Shown here: piece by piece, positions 8,771 to 16,510 of the stretch
Layout: every line of letters begins with the position of its first letter
How positions within the stretch are numbered: the stretch's first letter is position 1
NCBI GenBank assembly: GCA_012841565.1
Contig: DUUM01000314.1
Location: 7,338-71,337, forward strand
DNA: 64,000 nucleotides
From: Candidatus Epulonipiscium sp.
Lineage (GTDB): Bacteria > Bacillota_A > Clostridia > Lachnospirales > Cellulosilyticaceae
Reading direction: 5' to 3'
Made by a program: the position numbers and the translations under genes
The notes under the pieces: model-generated
Told to the model about the DNA's origin: nothing
The model's database searches: none
Seen by the model: only the letters and a program-made list of their open reading frames with translations

Positions 8771-8831
8771 TTTTCCCACCTTTTTTAAAATTTAAATCTT
8801 CTGTGTTTTTCTTCAGCTTCTTCTTATTATA

Positions 8832-9083
8832 TTAGAAGTTTATCTCAAAGCTCTTGCTTCCATCTTCTAGCACAAAAAATGGAATGCCAATTTGTCCTCT
8901 TTCTTTTACTGGTTGAAACATAGGCTCATTGTCACGGTAAGATAAGAATTTTTTCATGGTCCTTACATCTTGTGTGATTTGCCTATACTCTAGCTCAATA
9001 TCATTTCGCTTGAGTAGTTGGGCTTCTGCTTCCACACAATCTGAGCATATTCTAGAGCCGTACATAATTATTTTCATCATCAT
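8832..9083 (-). CDS. Glutaredoxin-like protein with CxxC motif
   Basis: An 83-aa protein with a thioredoxin-fold start (MKIIMYGSRICSDCVEAEAQ) and a CSDC active site near residues 14-17. A proline-containing GIPFFVLEDGS follows around 66-76, as the cis-Pro loop of glutaredoxins. It probably acts as a small cytoplasmic thiol-disulfide oxidoreductase; the substrate is unknown. Three consecutive ATG codons (9083, 9080, 9077) follow AAGGAG, and spacing favours the second or third. Gene and neighbours show no operon link beyond the 43-base gap to the nucleotidase stop. Confidence 0.8.
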   Translation of the reverse strand: MMMKIIMYGSRICSDCVEAEAQLLKRNDIELEYRQITQDVRTMKKFLSYRDNEPMFQPVKERGQIGIPFFVLEDGSKSFEINF

Positions 9084-9126
9084 TCTCTCCTTTTTATGTT
9101 TTATATTAGTTTGCTATTACATTTAC

Positions 9127-10605
9127 TTAGTTTATGCTTTCAAAAACAAGGCGCCCTTCAATTTTCCTTGTTATATTGGAATGGTATCTAAGCCATTCTT
9201 CTAGCACCTGATAATCTGACGTACTGACTACTTGGGGTATTCCCATAGCAAATAGTTCCTCTTCCGAAACACCTAGATTTTCCATAGAATTCGTAACGTG
9301 ATACCCTTGCAAAGTAATGGTATATGCTTGATTGTCCATCACTGGTATATCATCCACCGTAAGGGATACCAGCTTTAATGTCACATCACAGTACCGTGCT
9401 TTAACCCGGTTATTAATCTGAAAGCACTCTCCCTCACCGTTTCTATTTTCAATTCGCATAATATGAGAAAATATTTTCCATAGTTGCTCACCACTAATGG
9501 TATACCTAGTTAAGCTATCTTCAAAGGGAAAACAGGCTTTTAAGCTGCCCAGGGTTACAACAGGTCCAAGTTCCTGCCCCCGAATTGAGCCAGATCCCAG
9601 AAGAACAACATGTGTTTTTGATTGGTCAGCCAATGCATCCGCCATCATATTGCCAAGGGTTGTTTCTTCCTGCCTATTAGGATGCATCAGTTTCTCAGAA
9701 AAACGTGTAACAATGGCGTTATATTTTTCATCTACCATATCTTTATAGCTATGGATAAATTCCTGTAGGGATGCGTCTATCTCTGCCGTTTGATCATTGA
9801 TAGGAACTAATTGCCATTGCCAGTCAATAATGGCGTTTGTCTTTTCATCAACAACAATATCAAATCTGCCAATTTGTTCGGTTCCAGTCCCCGCCTGGGC
9901 TATTAATATATTATTGACTTCTTCTGGCTGGTCCAAAATTGTATGGGAATGGCCACCGATAATCATATCTACGCCCCATTCTGGGTTTAACATTTTGGCT
10001 AGTTCAATATCAGATTCAAATCCAATATGAGTTAGGGCAACCGTTAAGTCGATATCTTCATTTTTATAGGTGTTGCAAATCTTTCCTATTTCCTCCGCTG
10101 CATCTTCAATGGATACAAAGGTTCCAATGAGTTGATCCTGGGCTATTTTAGCCATTACCTTTTCAGTAATGATGCCAATAAAAAGAATGTTGAACCCCCC
10201 TACGCGCTTGATTATGTATGGGGTCATGAGTCTTTTCCCATATTGTTTCATGTAAAGATTAGCGTTTACAATCGGGAAGTTTGCCACTTTTTCAAGAAAT
10301 AAAAGATGAGGTAATCCGTAATCTAATTCATGATTGCCAAGGGTAACCACATCAGGCGAAAGGTAATTCATGATTTCTATAGTTGAGATGCCTTTATACT
10401 CGGAATCAATTAAGGATCCCTGAACCATATCGCCCGCAATCACATAGATAACATTTTCTTCTTCTTGTCTAACTTTATTTAGGTAGCCTGAAAGAAGCCC
10501 AAGCCCTCCAATCAGCTGGCCACTGCCTTCTTTAACCTCGGATAGAAAATCTCCGTGCATATCATTGGAATGTAAAATCGTAAATTTTTGTGTTTTCTTT
10601 TTCAT
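9127..10605 (-). CDS. 5'-nucleotidase/UshA-family metallophosphatase, cytoplasmic (YunD-like)
   Basis: This 492-aa protein has a calcineurin-like metallophosphatase domain with HSNDMHGD near the N-terminus, GNHELDYG and GGHSH. A C-terminal 5'-nucleotidase domain follows (substrate-binding part, about residues 310-470). No signal peptide is visible, which fits the cytoplasmic Bacillus YunD branch rather than secreted UshA. The likely reaction is hydrolysis of nucleotides or nucleotide sugars. ATG at 10605 is chosen for the GAGGTGAG site; upstream in-frame ATGs at 10644 and 10623 lack one. A 41-bp copy of its 5' end occurs at 11905-11945. Confidence 0.88.
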   Translation of the reverse strand: MKKKTQKFTILHSNDMHGDFLSEVKEGSGQLIGGLGLLSGYLNKVRQEEENVIYVIAGDMVQGSLIDSEYKGISTIEIMNYLSPDVVTLGNHELDYGLPHLLFLEKVANFPIVNANLYMKQYGKRLMTPYIIKRVGGFNILFIGIITEKVMAKIAQDQLIGTFVSIEDAAEEIGKICNTYKNEDIDLTVALTHIGFESDIELAKMLNPEWGVDMIIGGHSHTILDQPEEVNNILIAQAGTGTEQIGRFDIVVDEKTNAIIDWQWQLVPINDQTAEIDASLQEFIHSYKDMVDEKYNAIVTRFSEKLMHPNRQEETTLGNMMADALADQSKTHVVLLGSGSIRGQELGPVVTLGSLKACFPFEDSLTRYTISGEQLWKIFSHIMRIENRNGEGECFQINNRVKARYCDVTLKLVSLTVDDIPVMDNQAYTITLQGYHVTNSMENLGVSEEELFAMGIPQVVSTSDYQVLEEWLRYHSNITRKIEGRLVFESIN

Positions 10606-11001
10606 GTACTCACCTCGTGTCATATGATTTTTACCCTTAATCAAATAGATAGCATTAAGGCTGATTTTTACCCCCTATTTTTAAAAAGAATTTTTCAATC
10701 ATTTTTTCCTGCTTTTTGCTTTTTTATTGTCCTAAAGATCTAAAAGCTAGAAGGACTGAATGACCTGATTATTATTATTTAAATTAGTCTTAATAATATT
10801 AGTCTTAATATGTGCTCGAATTTCGTACTTCAGGATAATGAAATTCGAATGTCAGTGGTTTAAAATATGCATCTTCTCTGGGAATGTTTGATTTAGGGCT
10901 GTGGATAAAATAACCTGATGATTCGTACCTCTTTATGCCACAAGCCACATCCTTTGAGGAGCCCTTGTGGCTTTTCGTTTTTTCTAGCCACCTTAAAAGC
11001 A
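10606..11001. other. Intergenic region with hairpins, no gene recognised
   Basis: No convincing gene. The region holds an element (about 10667-10685, CCCCCTATTTTTAAAAA) also seen at 12961-12976, and a block (about 10677-10755) repeated at about 80% identity at 12091-12166. It also has a 9-bp inverted repeat TCGAATTTC/GAAATTCGA (10816-10848) and a strong plus-strand terminator-like hairpin (10937-10985). A 65-codon minus-strand frame (10805-11002) has no recognised similarity and no clear ribosome binding site. Confidence 0.6.
10937..10985 (+). terminator. Plus-strand intrinsic terminator without an obvious gene
   Basis: GCCACAAG (10937-10944) pairs with CTTGTGGC (10964-10971), followed by TTTTCGTTTTTTCT. 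It has the form of a good plus-strand intrinsic terminator. No plus-strand gene precedes it now, so it may be the leftover of a deleted gene. Confidence 0.6.
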
Positions 11002-11217
11002 TTATATTACAAATAAGTCAATGGTAGACCGACTATCTATTCCAACCATTGCCGCAATGAGCATTCCACCTTTTAAAATAAAATTATCTTTATACTGGGA
11101 TAGTGATATTCTCTCTAGTAATCGTTCCAACATAAAGTTTCTTTGTAAAATCTGCGCATTAATGCCTTTTTCTTTAGATATATTCCGTAGCAAATCCTTC
11201 ATCTGTCTTGATGTCAT
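11002..11217 (-). pseudogene. abiEii: Truncated AbiEii toxin (type IV toxin-antitoxin)
   Basis: AbiEii is the nucleotidyltransferase toxin of the AbiE phage-abortive system, normally about 300 aa. Here only 71 codons remain, starting MTSRQMKDLLRNISKEKG and including LKGGMLIAAMVGIDSRST. The frame then ends (IDLFVI, stop) where the family continues with the catalytic nucleotidyltransferase motif. The toxin is therefore almost certainly inactive. It keeps the usual ATGA overlap with the upstream abiEi. The sequence downstream shows no rescuing frame. Confidence 0.85.
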
Positions 11218-11810
11218 ACGAGCAATCCCTCTATATATTGCATAACTATTTTTTGGGCACCAAATTCTTGGGCGTAATCCATTAACCTCATAAAATTCTT
11301 ATCTTTTGCTTTCACATATCTTTTTAATGTCACACAAAACATATCCTTATCCATTTGATTGCGACTTCTAATTACATCACAAATTGTCCGGTCAATATTA
11401 TAAACTTGAACCTCTCTACCATGAATTGTTTTCATTTTTTTCATTCCTAATAAATGAAGATCTTTCTTAACTGTAACCACCGACAGCCCCGAATCCCTAA
11501 GGCGATTTGTTGCATATCCTCGTGGGACAGTTACCGTATATTGAAACGGATCCCTGTCAGTTAATTCATGCATATATAAAGCTGTTTCATGAGAAAAAAT
11601 CAACTTGTCAGAACGTACCTGGATACAATACATTTCATCTAACAAAGTGTCTGATGTAACGTATACACCTTGTGCTACTCGTTCTAGCTTGTTTTTTTGT
11701 ACTAAGTTCGAAAGATATTGTCTTGGAATATTTTTTGATTCTGCTTCACTTGTTAAAATTATCCCGTTGTTCTTTTCAATTAAACTTTTAAATTTTTCAT
11801 CACAATTCAT
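11214..11810 (-). CDS. abiEi: AbiEi antitoxin/autorepressor, orphaned by toxin loss
   Basis: AbiEi is the antitoxin of the AbiE system and represses its own promoter through an N-terminal winged helix. The 198-aa frame starts MNCDEKFKSLIEKNNGIIL. It has the family core SNLVQKNKLERVAQGVYV (about residues 36-53) and a C-terminal domain with HGREVQVYNIDRTICDVIR. It appears full length. ATG at 11810 is preferred over 11855 because the longer version would start inside the operator repeat. The promoter at 11845-11873 and the 18-bp inverted repeats around it are the likely binding site. Its toxin partner is truncated. Confidence 0.88.
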   Translation of the reverse strand: MNCDEKFKSLIEKNNGIILTSEAESKNIPRQYLSNLVQKNKLERVAQGVYVTSDTLLDEMYCIQVRSDKLIFSHETALYMHELTDRDPFQYTVTVPRGYATNRLRDSGLSVVTVKKDLHLLGMKKMKTIHGREVQVYNIDRTICDVIRSRNQMDKDMFCVTLKRYVKAKDKNFMRLMDYAQEFGAQKIVMQYIEGLLV

Positions 11811-11817
11811 ATTTTCC

Positions 11818-11883
11818 ACCCATCTTCTTGACATTTGTATAACAATTATAATCATTTGTTACACCAATGTCAAGAAGATGGGT
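11818..11883 (-). promoter_or_regulatory. AbiEi operator: 18-bp inverted repeats
   Basis: ACCCATCTTCTTGACATT (11818-11835) and its perfect reverse complement (11866-11883) lie 30 bases apart. On the minus strand the upstream repeat contains the -35 box and the downstream repeat covers the transcription start and leader. AbiEi proteins are known to bind paired inverted repeats at their own promoter, so this is the probable autoregulatory operator. Confidence 0.85.
11845..11873 (-). promoter_or_regulatory. Consensus sigma-A promoter of abiEi
   Basis: Minus strand: TTGACA (11868-11873), 17 bases, TATAAT (11845-11850). Both boxes match consensus exactly. The start of transcription would be near 11838, inside the operator spacer. 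Confidence 0.9.
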
Positions 11884-11891
11884 TGCTTCTC

Positions 11892-11945
11892 TTAGATTAT
11901 TGACTTGGAATATAAAATCGTAAATTTTTGTGTTTTCTTTTTCAT
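11892..11945 (-). pseudogene. Duplicated 5' fragment of the YunD-like nucleotidase gene
   Basis: An ATG at 11945 reads MKKKTQKFTILYSKSII and stops. The first 11 residues are the same as the start of the nucleotidase at 10605. At DNA level 11905-11945 matches 10565-10605 in 40 of 41 bases. It is a truncated second copy lying on the far side of the abiE genes. Confidence 0.8.
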
Positions 11946-12179
11946 CGCTCACCCTCTTGTTTTAGGACTTCTAATCCCTTATTAAGACCTGTTGTTGTAT
12001 TAGTATTGCTATACTATATCTTTTTTATAATAAAGTTCAATCACTCTTCATCTTCACGACCCAATCTCACATCACGTGTGATCTCCATCTATTTTAAAAA
12101 AGAATTTTTCAAACATTCTTTCATGGCTTTTTATCTTTTTACCGCTCTAAAGATCTAAGAACTAGCTAGGGAGGATCTC

Positions 12180-12320
12180 ATGGCCTTACTCCATATTAAA
12201 GGTACCCAAAAGGCTTCCCAGGTTATGAAGGAGCTCGTAGACTATGAATTAATTATCTATAAAAAAGTGGGCCTAACAAAATGCAATGAGATTTATATCT
12301 ATTCCCTAGAAGATAACTAA
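12180..12320 (+). CDS. 46-aa remnant of a RepA_N-like replication initiator
   Basis: A plus-strand ATG at 12180 behind GGGAGG opens a 46-codon frame starting MALLHIKGTQKASQVMKELV and ending with TAA at 12320. The stretch KELVDYELIIYKKVGLTKCNEIYI resembles the last part of the winged-helix domain of RepA_N plasmid initiators, where a helix is followed by a beta-hairpin ending in N-x-IY. I consider it a fragment of a former mobile-element gene. It may still be expressed, given the good ribosome binding site. Confidence 0.45.
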   Translation: MALLHIKGTQKASQVMKELVDYELIIYKKVGLTKCNEIYIYSLEDN

Positions 12321-12334
12321 AGATATTATACAAA

Positions 12335-12365
12335 AAACACCATTAACTTAAAGTTAATGGTGTTT
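12335..12365. terminator. Bidirectional terminator between RepA_N-like ORF and amidase
   Basis: CACCATTAAC (12339-12348) pairs with GTTAATGGTG (12354-12363) around a 5-base loop. Runs of A before and T after give a T tract on either strand. It serves the plus-strand ORF and the minus-strand amidase. Confidence 0.8.
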
Positions 12366-12371
12366 TTGTGA

Positions 12372-12896
12372 TTACTTAATGCCTAGGAAGATTGCCTCTC
12401 CCAAAGCTTTAACAATCTCCTGCCTCTTCTGGTCAAACAGCTTATTATCCGCTGTATTATCAATAAACCCAATCTCTATTAAAATTGCTGGCGCCCTTGT
12501 ATTGCGTAGCACGTAAAAATTTGCTCGTTTAACACCTCTATCTTTAAACCCTAATCCGGCAAGGGCTTTTTGTATGCCTTTTGCCAGGTTACATGCCTTA
12601 GGACTTCCTGTTAAATAGACGTACGTCTCAGCCCCAGTTCCAACTTCAGGTCTATAGGCATTGCGGTGAAAGGATATAAAGTAATCGTATTTGCTTTTGT
12701 TTTCAAACTGTCCCCGTTTACATAGGTCAACACTTTCATCACGGGTCCTCGTCTCGTCTATACTAACGCCTTGCTGCCTCAGGTAAGAGGCAACCGCCTG
12801 TCCTACACTTAGAACATCATCCGATTCTTTTCTGCCAACATAACGAGCGCCTGGATCCCTTCCCCCGTGCCCATAATCAAAACATAATCGTATCAT
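12372..12896 (-). CDS. N-acetylmuramoyl-L-alanine amidase (Amidase_3), no signal peptide
   Basis: A 174-aa zinc amidase that cleaves the bond between muramic acid and the stem peptide of peptidoglycan. Motifs: DYGHGGRDPGA (zinc His10), Glu24 (GRKESDD), SFHRNA (second histidine, about 76) and the catalytic glutamate in ILIEIGFIDN (about 139). The protein is the bare catalytic domain without signal peptide or binding repeats. It therefore resembles phage endolysins or a mother-cell/lysis enzyme rather than exported CwlD. ATG at 12896 has AAAGGAG upstream. Its leader shares the CCCCCTATTTTAAAAA element with the nucleotidase, about 65 bases upstream of both starts. Confidence 0.88.
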   Translation of the reverse strand: MIRLCFDYGHGGRDPGARYVGRKESDDVLSVGQAVASYLRQQGVSIDETRTRDESVDLCKRGQFENKSKYDYFISFHRNAYRPEVGTGAETYVYLTGSPKACNLAKGIQKALAGLGFKDRGVKRANFYVLRNTRAPAILIEIGFIDNTADNKLFDQKRQEIVKALGEAIFLGIK

Positions 12897-12970
12897 TTAA
12901 TCACTCCTTTATTTAGTGGTTTGTATCCTACTTAATAGATAACAAAAAAGATGGATGTTACCCCCTATTT

Positions 12971-12998
12971 TAAAAATTGTTTTATTATATGTCGAAAA
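12971..12998 (+). promoter_or_regulatory. Candidate sigma-D-like promoter before the chemotaxis pseudogene
   Basis: TAAA (12971-12974) and GTCGAAAA (12991-12998; 6 of 8 to GCCGATAA) are 16 bases apart. Motility sigma factor promoters often drive chemoreceptor genes. The same bases contain TGTCGAA (12990-12996), which also matches a Spo0A box. Both readings are tentative. Confidence 0.25.
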
Positions 12999-13113
12999 GT
13001 GGCGAATATAGTCACGGAAGTAATTGTTTTGTTACTAATACTATAGTACTATAAGGTATAGGCTATAGACGGAAAATAATATACACAAATAACAAAGGAA
13101 AGAAGGAATGTTT

Positions 13114-15265
13114 ATGATACATACTAAAAAGAAGAAATAATCAATCAAGGTTAGATTAGTTATCGTTCCATTGTTAATTGTTTTTTCAGGGTTACTTTCA
13201 ATCGTTGGGATTTCCTCCTACTTTACAGGTTCTAGTTTATTAGCAGAAATGGAGAGAAATGGCTTAGAGTCCTCAAATATACTGATAAAAAGAATGGAGG
13301 ATAATAAAATGTCCCTAGACCAGATTGAAAAAATGCTAGATGACAAAATTAAAATAGTTGCTAAAACAGTTTTAAGAAACTAAGACACTATAAGCAGCGC
13401 CTTTCTAACAACCTTAGCCAACGAATCTGAATTTGAACAGATCAATTGGTATGATACAAATGGCGTTATTGTAGCTTCTAACATTGATGGCTATATCGGA
13501 TGGAAAACAGAGGCCGGCCACCCTATATATGATTTCTGGAAAGGTGCTAACCAGGAACTTCTTGAAGAAATTAGGATTGATACAGAGTCTGGAGAAGCTC
13601 TTAAGTATGGATATTTCTTCTTCTGATACAATCGCTTATGCCCTATTAATAGATCCTGATCTCAATATTTTTGCTCACAGTAACAGTGAAGAAGCTGGCG
13701 TAGTACTAAATGATGCAGGAAGCCAATCTGCCGCAATTAGTGGGACGCCTCATGTTCAAACATTGCATTATGATGCTGGAAACATTGAAGTTTTAGATGT
13801 AAAGTATCCGGCCATTATTAATGGCGAGCACATAGGAGCCTTGGCTATTGGTTACACCATGGACACCACAAAGGCAGCCATAACCAAAAACATTACAACG
13901 ATTGTCCTCTGGGGATTGCTAATATTTTTAGCTTTGGCCATCGCCTTGTATATAGGTTCAAATTATACTATAAAAATAATTACTAGATTGAAGGGGCAAA
14001 TGGGTTTTATGGCCTTAGGCGATTTTTCTAATAATATTCCGCAAGACTTAGTTAATAAAAGTGATGAGTTTGGAGAAATGTCCCAGGCCATTAATACAAT
14101 GCAGATGGCTGTAAAAGATGTTCTTAGTGGCGTCATTGATGCTTCTGAGCAACTAGCAGCCTCTTCACAAGAACTGACAGCCACAAGCCAACAATCAGCC
14201 ATGGCTGCCGATGAGGTAGCTAAGGTTATAGAAGATATCGCTCATGGTGCAGCTGACCAAGCTAAAGAAACAGAACAAGGGGCCCTAGCTATTTACACCC
14301 TAGGAGCCTTAGTTGTTAAAAATAAAGAAAATATTGAAGCTTTAAAAATATCAACTGGCAAAGTTAGCGACCTTAAAGATGAAGGGTTAGATATACTCAA
14401 AGAACTCATACAAAAGACAAACGTTAACAATAAAGCAATTAATGAAGTTCAATCCATTATAATTGATACCAATGAAAGCGCTCAAAACATAGTACACGCA
14501 AGCGAGATGATAAAAGGAATATCTGATCAGACCAACCTACTCGCTTTAAACGCAAGCATAGAAGCAGCAAGAGCTGGAAATGCTGGGTACATTGAACAAG
14601 CAAACATGTTCAGAATGGAATTCGATAAATTATTAGTATCTGTTATTAACTTGTCAAATGGCGTTGTAAGCCCTAGTGTTATTCAATCAGGTGAAATAGT
14701 TACGCCTTACACCGTAGGCGCTGAAGAGGCTTCTTCATTCTATACAGGCATTATGATTCCAAGTAACATATCCAAAATGGAAATGTAGTTAGTGGGCGGA
14801 AATTACGAAACATGTGATCCTAAACTTGAACACGATGTTCATATGATTAATGAAATGGCCATTTATTTAATAACAAATCTAATTGCATTCAAAACGAATG
14901 TTTTAGAGAATGTACTCTCTTGTAAAATGTTTACCCTCAATTATCCCCTCTTAATTGATCATATATTAAGAGAAGCAAAGTTATATTTGAGTACTATTAA
15001 ACATTTTCAAAGTAGAGTAGATATGAATATGGAAGAGCATATGTACTCCCAAGAAGCTTTTTGGAATAAAATAATGGCAGAGCATTCTAAGTTCATTAGA
15101 GGATTATTGGATCCGACAGAAGATGACTTAATTAATTTAAATCACAACTTTGCCAATGAATTTGATGACTTAACCGTAGAAGTACTAGCGACAATCGATC
15201 AATCATATTACCTTTACTCGGAGATCATGTCCTCAGAGAGTCTAATCACTTTATTCGTTTATTAA
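13114..15265 (+). pseudogene. Chimeric pseudogene: methyl-accepting chemotaxis protein joined to DUF2935
   Basis: From ATG 13114 the frame has a TAA after 8 codons (13138), another TAA at 13381, and a frameshift near 13610-13625. After it a 390-codon stretch reads as the rest of a chemoreceptor. This includes a membrane segment (VLWGLLIFLALAIALYIG), HAMP, and a signalling domain up to NLLALNASIEAARAGNAG. There the receptor hairpin ends abruptly (about 14585). The protein continues YIEQANMFRMEFDKLL and NGVVSPSVIQSGEIVTPYT, which belong to a DUF2935 protein. That part runs on past a TAG at 14786 to 15265, with LLIDHILREAKLYL and EHSKFIRGLLDPTEDDL. A deletion has fused two genes; the product is not functional as a receptor. 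Confidence 0.85.
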
Positions 15266-15289
15266 ATACCTTTTCCACCTTAAAATAAA

Positions 15290-15336
15290 AACAAACAAGG
15301 CTTAGCAACTATCTTGCTAGACCTCGTTTTGTCTTA
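15290..15336 (+). terminator. Terminator after the chimeric pseudogene
   Basis: An imperfect stem (ACAAGGCTTAGCAA against TTGCTAGACCTCGT) with a CTATC loop is followed by TTTTGTCTTATT on the plus strand. Confidence 0.6.
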
Positions 15337-15349
15337 TTATGATTACACT

Positions 15350-15400
15350 GTAGCTTTAATTATATTGTAGCTTTAATTATATCGTAACTTTAATTTTATC
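15350..15400. repeat. Three tandem 17-bp repeats at the oxidoreductase 3' end
   Basis: GTAGCTTTAATTATATT, GTAGCTTTAATTATATC and GTAACTTTAATTTTATC follow one another without gaps. The last copy encodes the C-terminus (DKIKVTI) of the minus-strand oxidoreductase, and the other two lie beyond its stop. It looks like slippage duplication of the gene end. Confidence 0.8.
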
Positions 15401-16339
15401 TAGTGTGTCTATAATCTCTAGTGTCTCTTGGAGTGGTATGGTGTCACTTTCTAACTGTCCATTTTGTAGACAGCTCACCACTTCTTGAACTTCATAATTA
15501 TAGCCATTTCCCTCTATTGGCAGGTCAATAACCCGCTCATCACTGTCATGTAGCTTTAATATGGCCTTTTGTGCATACCAAGCATCCGGAATATGAATAT
15601 GGCCATTTTCCCCAATAATATATATATTTTGTGGTGTTTGTGTCGTTATGGCGCAACTAAGTAAAGCCATCTGACCATTCTCATAGCCAAAAACCATGGC
15701 TGTTTGCTCATCTATACCTGTTTGTCCAATATGGGCAATAGCTTTTATATTTGTGGGCTGAGCCTTGTAAATCATAGATGCAAAAGAAACAGGATAAATC
15801 CCAACATCCATCAATGAACCACCTGCTAAGGCTTTATTAAAGCGAATATCATCATAGTTTGATTTAGATTTAAAACCAAAATCCCCTTTTATCATTTTAA
15901 CATTTCCAATGACCCCTTGCTCTATTAACTCTTTTACAGCTTTTACCACTGGGATAAATCTAGTCCACATGGCTTCCATCAAAAATACGCCCTTATCTTT
16001 TGCAACCCGAATCATTTCCTCTACTTCCGCTTTACTTGCCCCAAAAGGTTTTTCACAAATAACTGCTTTTTTATTTTTTAGGCATAAAATAGTATGTTCT
16101 TTGTGCAAACCATTAGGCGTTGCGATATACACAACATCAACATCTGCATCTTTGGCTAGCTCTTCGTAACTACCATATCTTTTTTCTATACTAAATAGGT
16201 CTCCAAATGTGTTTGCACTTTCAAGACTCCTTGAAGCAATTGCAACCAGCTGTGCATCTTCTACAAAACCAATGCCTTTTGCAAACTTTTGTGCTATTCT
16301 TCCCGCACCAATAATACCAAATCGAATTTTTCTACCCAT
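15377..16339 (-). CDS. Gfo/Idh/MocA-family NAD(P)-dependent oxidoreductase
   Basis: A 320-aa dehydrogenase with an N-terminal Rossmann fold (FGIIGAGRIAQKFAKG, residues 6-21), the family motif CEKPFGAS (about 93-100, lysine used in catalysis), and a C-terminal GFO_IDH_MocA domain. The domain pattern resembles dihydrodiol/sugar dehydrogenases; the substrate cannot be told. An ideal AGGAGGCGAC site precedes ATG 16339. It is a single gene between the pseudogene region and spo0A, with terminators on both sides. Confidence 0.88.
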   Translation of the reverse strand: MGRKIRFGIIGAGRIAQKFAKGIGFVEDAQLVAIASRSLESANTFGDLFSIEKRYGSYEELAKDADVDVVYIATPNGLHKEHTILCLKNKKAVICEKPFGASKAEVEEMIRVAKDKGVFLMEAMWTRFIPVVKAVKELIEQGVIGNVKMIKGDFGFKSKSNYDDIRFNKALAGGSLMDVGIYPVSFASMIYKAQPTNIKAIAHIGQTGIDEQTAMVFGYENGQMALLSCAITTQTPQNIYIIGENGHIHIPDAWYAQKAILKLHDSDERVIDLPIEGNGYNYEVQEVVSCLQNGQLESDTIPLQETLEIIDTLDKIKVTI

Positions 16340-16430
16340 TTTGTCGCCTCCTATTATAGTGTAAATATTTATTTATAATAGTATTTTACCATGTTTGACC
16401 ATGATCAGGCAAAGATAATACTATAATAAA

Positions 16431-16480
16431 AATCTCCTTAGTTTATTGAGTGTTTTAGCACCCAATAAACTAAGGAGATT
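16431..16480 (-). terminator. Terminator of spo0A
   Basis: A perfect 18-bp stem: AATCTCCTTAGTTTATTG (16431-16448) pairs with 16463-16480 around a 14-base loop. On the minus strand it is followed by TTTTTATTATAG. It ends the spo0A transcript. Confidence 0.92.
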
Positions 16481-16510
16481 GATATGTATGATTTATAAAA
16501 GGTAGCAGAT

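Noticed and set aside
1..8831. CRISPR repeat array
   Set aside because: No regular repeats occur in the window; by gene order the array should be left of position 1, beyond cas1 and cas2.
10805..11002. 65-codon ORF downstream of truncated abiEii
   Set aside because: No recognisable similarity and no ribosome binding site, it spans two hairpins, and it does not continue the AbiEii family sequence.
13484..14788. 434-codon frame taken as an intact chemoreceptor
   Set aside because: It starts in the wrong frame of the sensor domain, ends in DUF2935 sequence and lacks the second half of the signalling hairpin.
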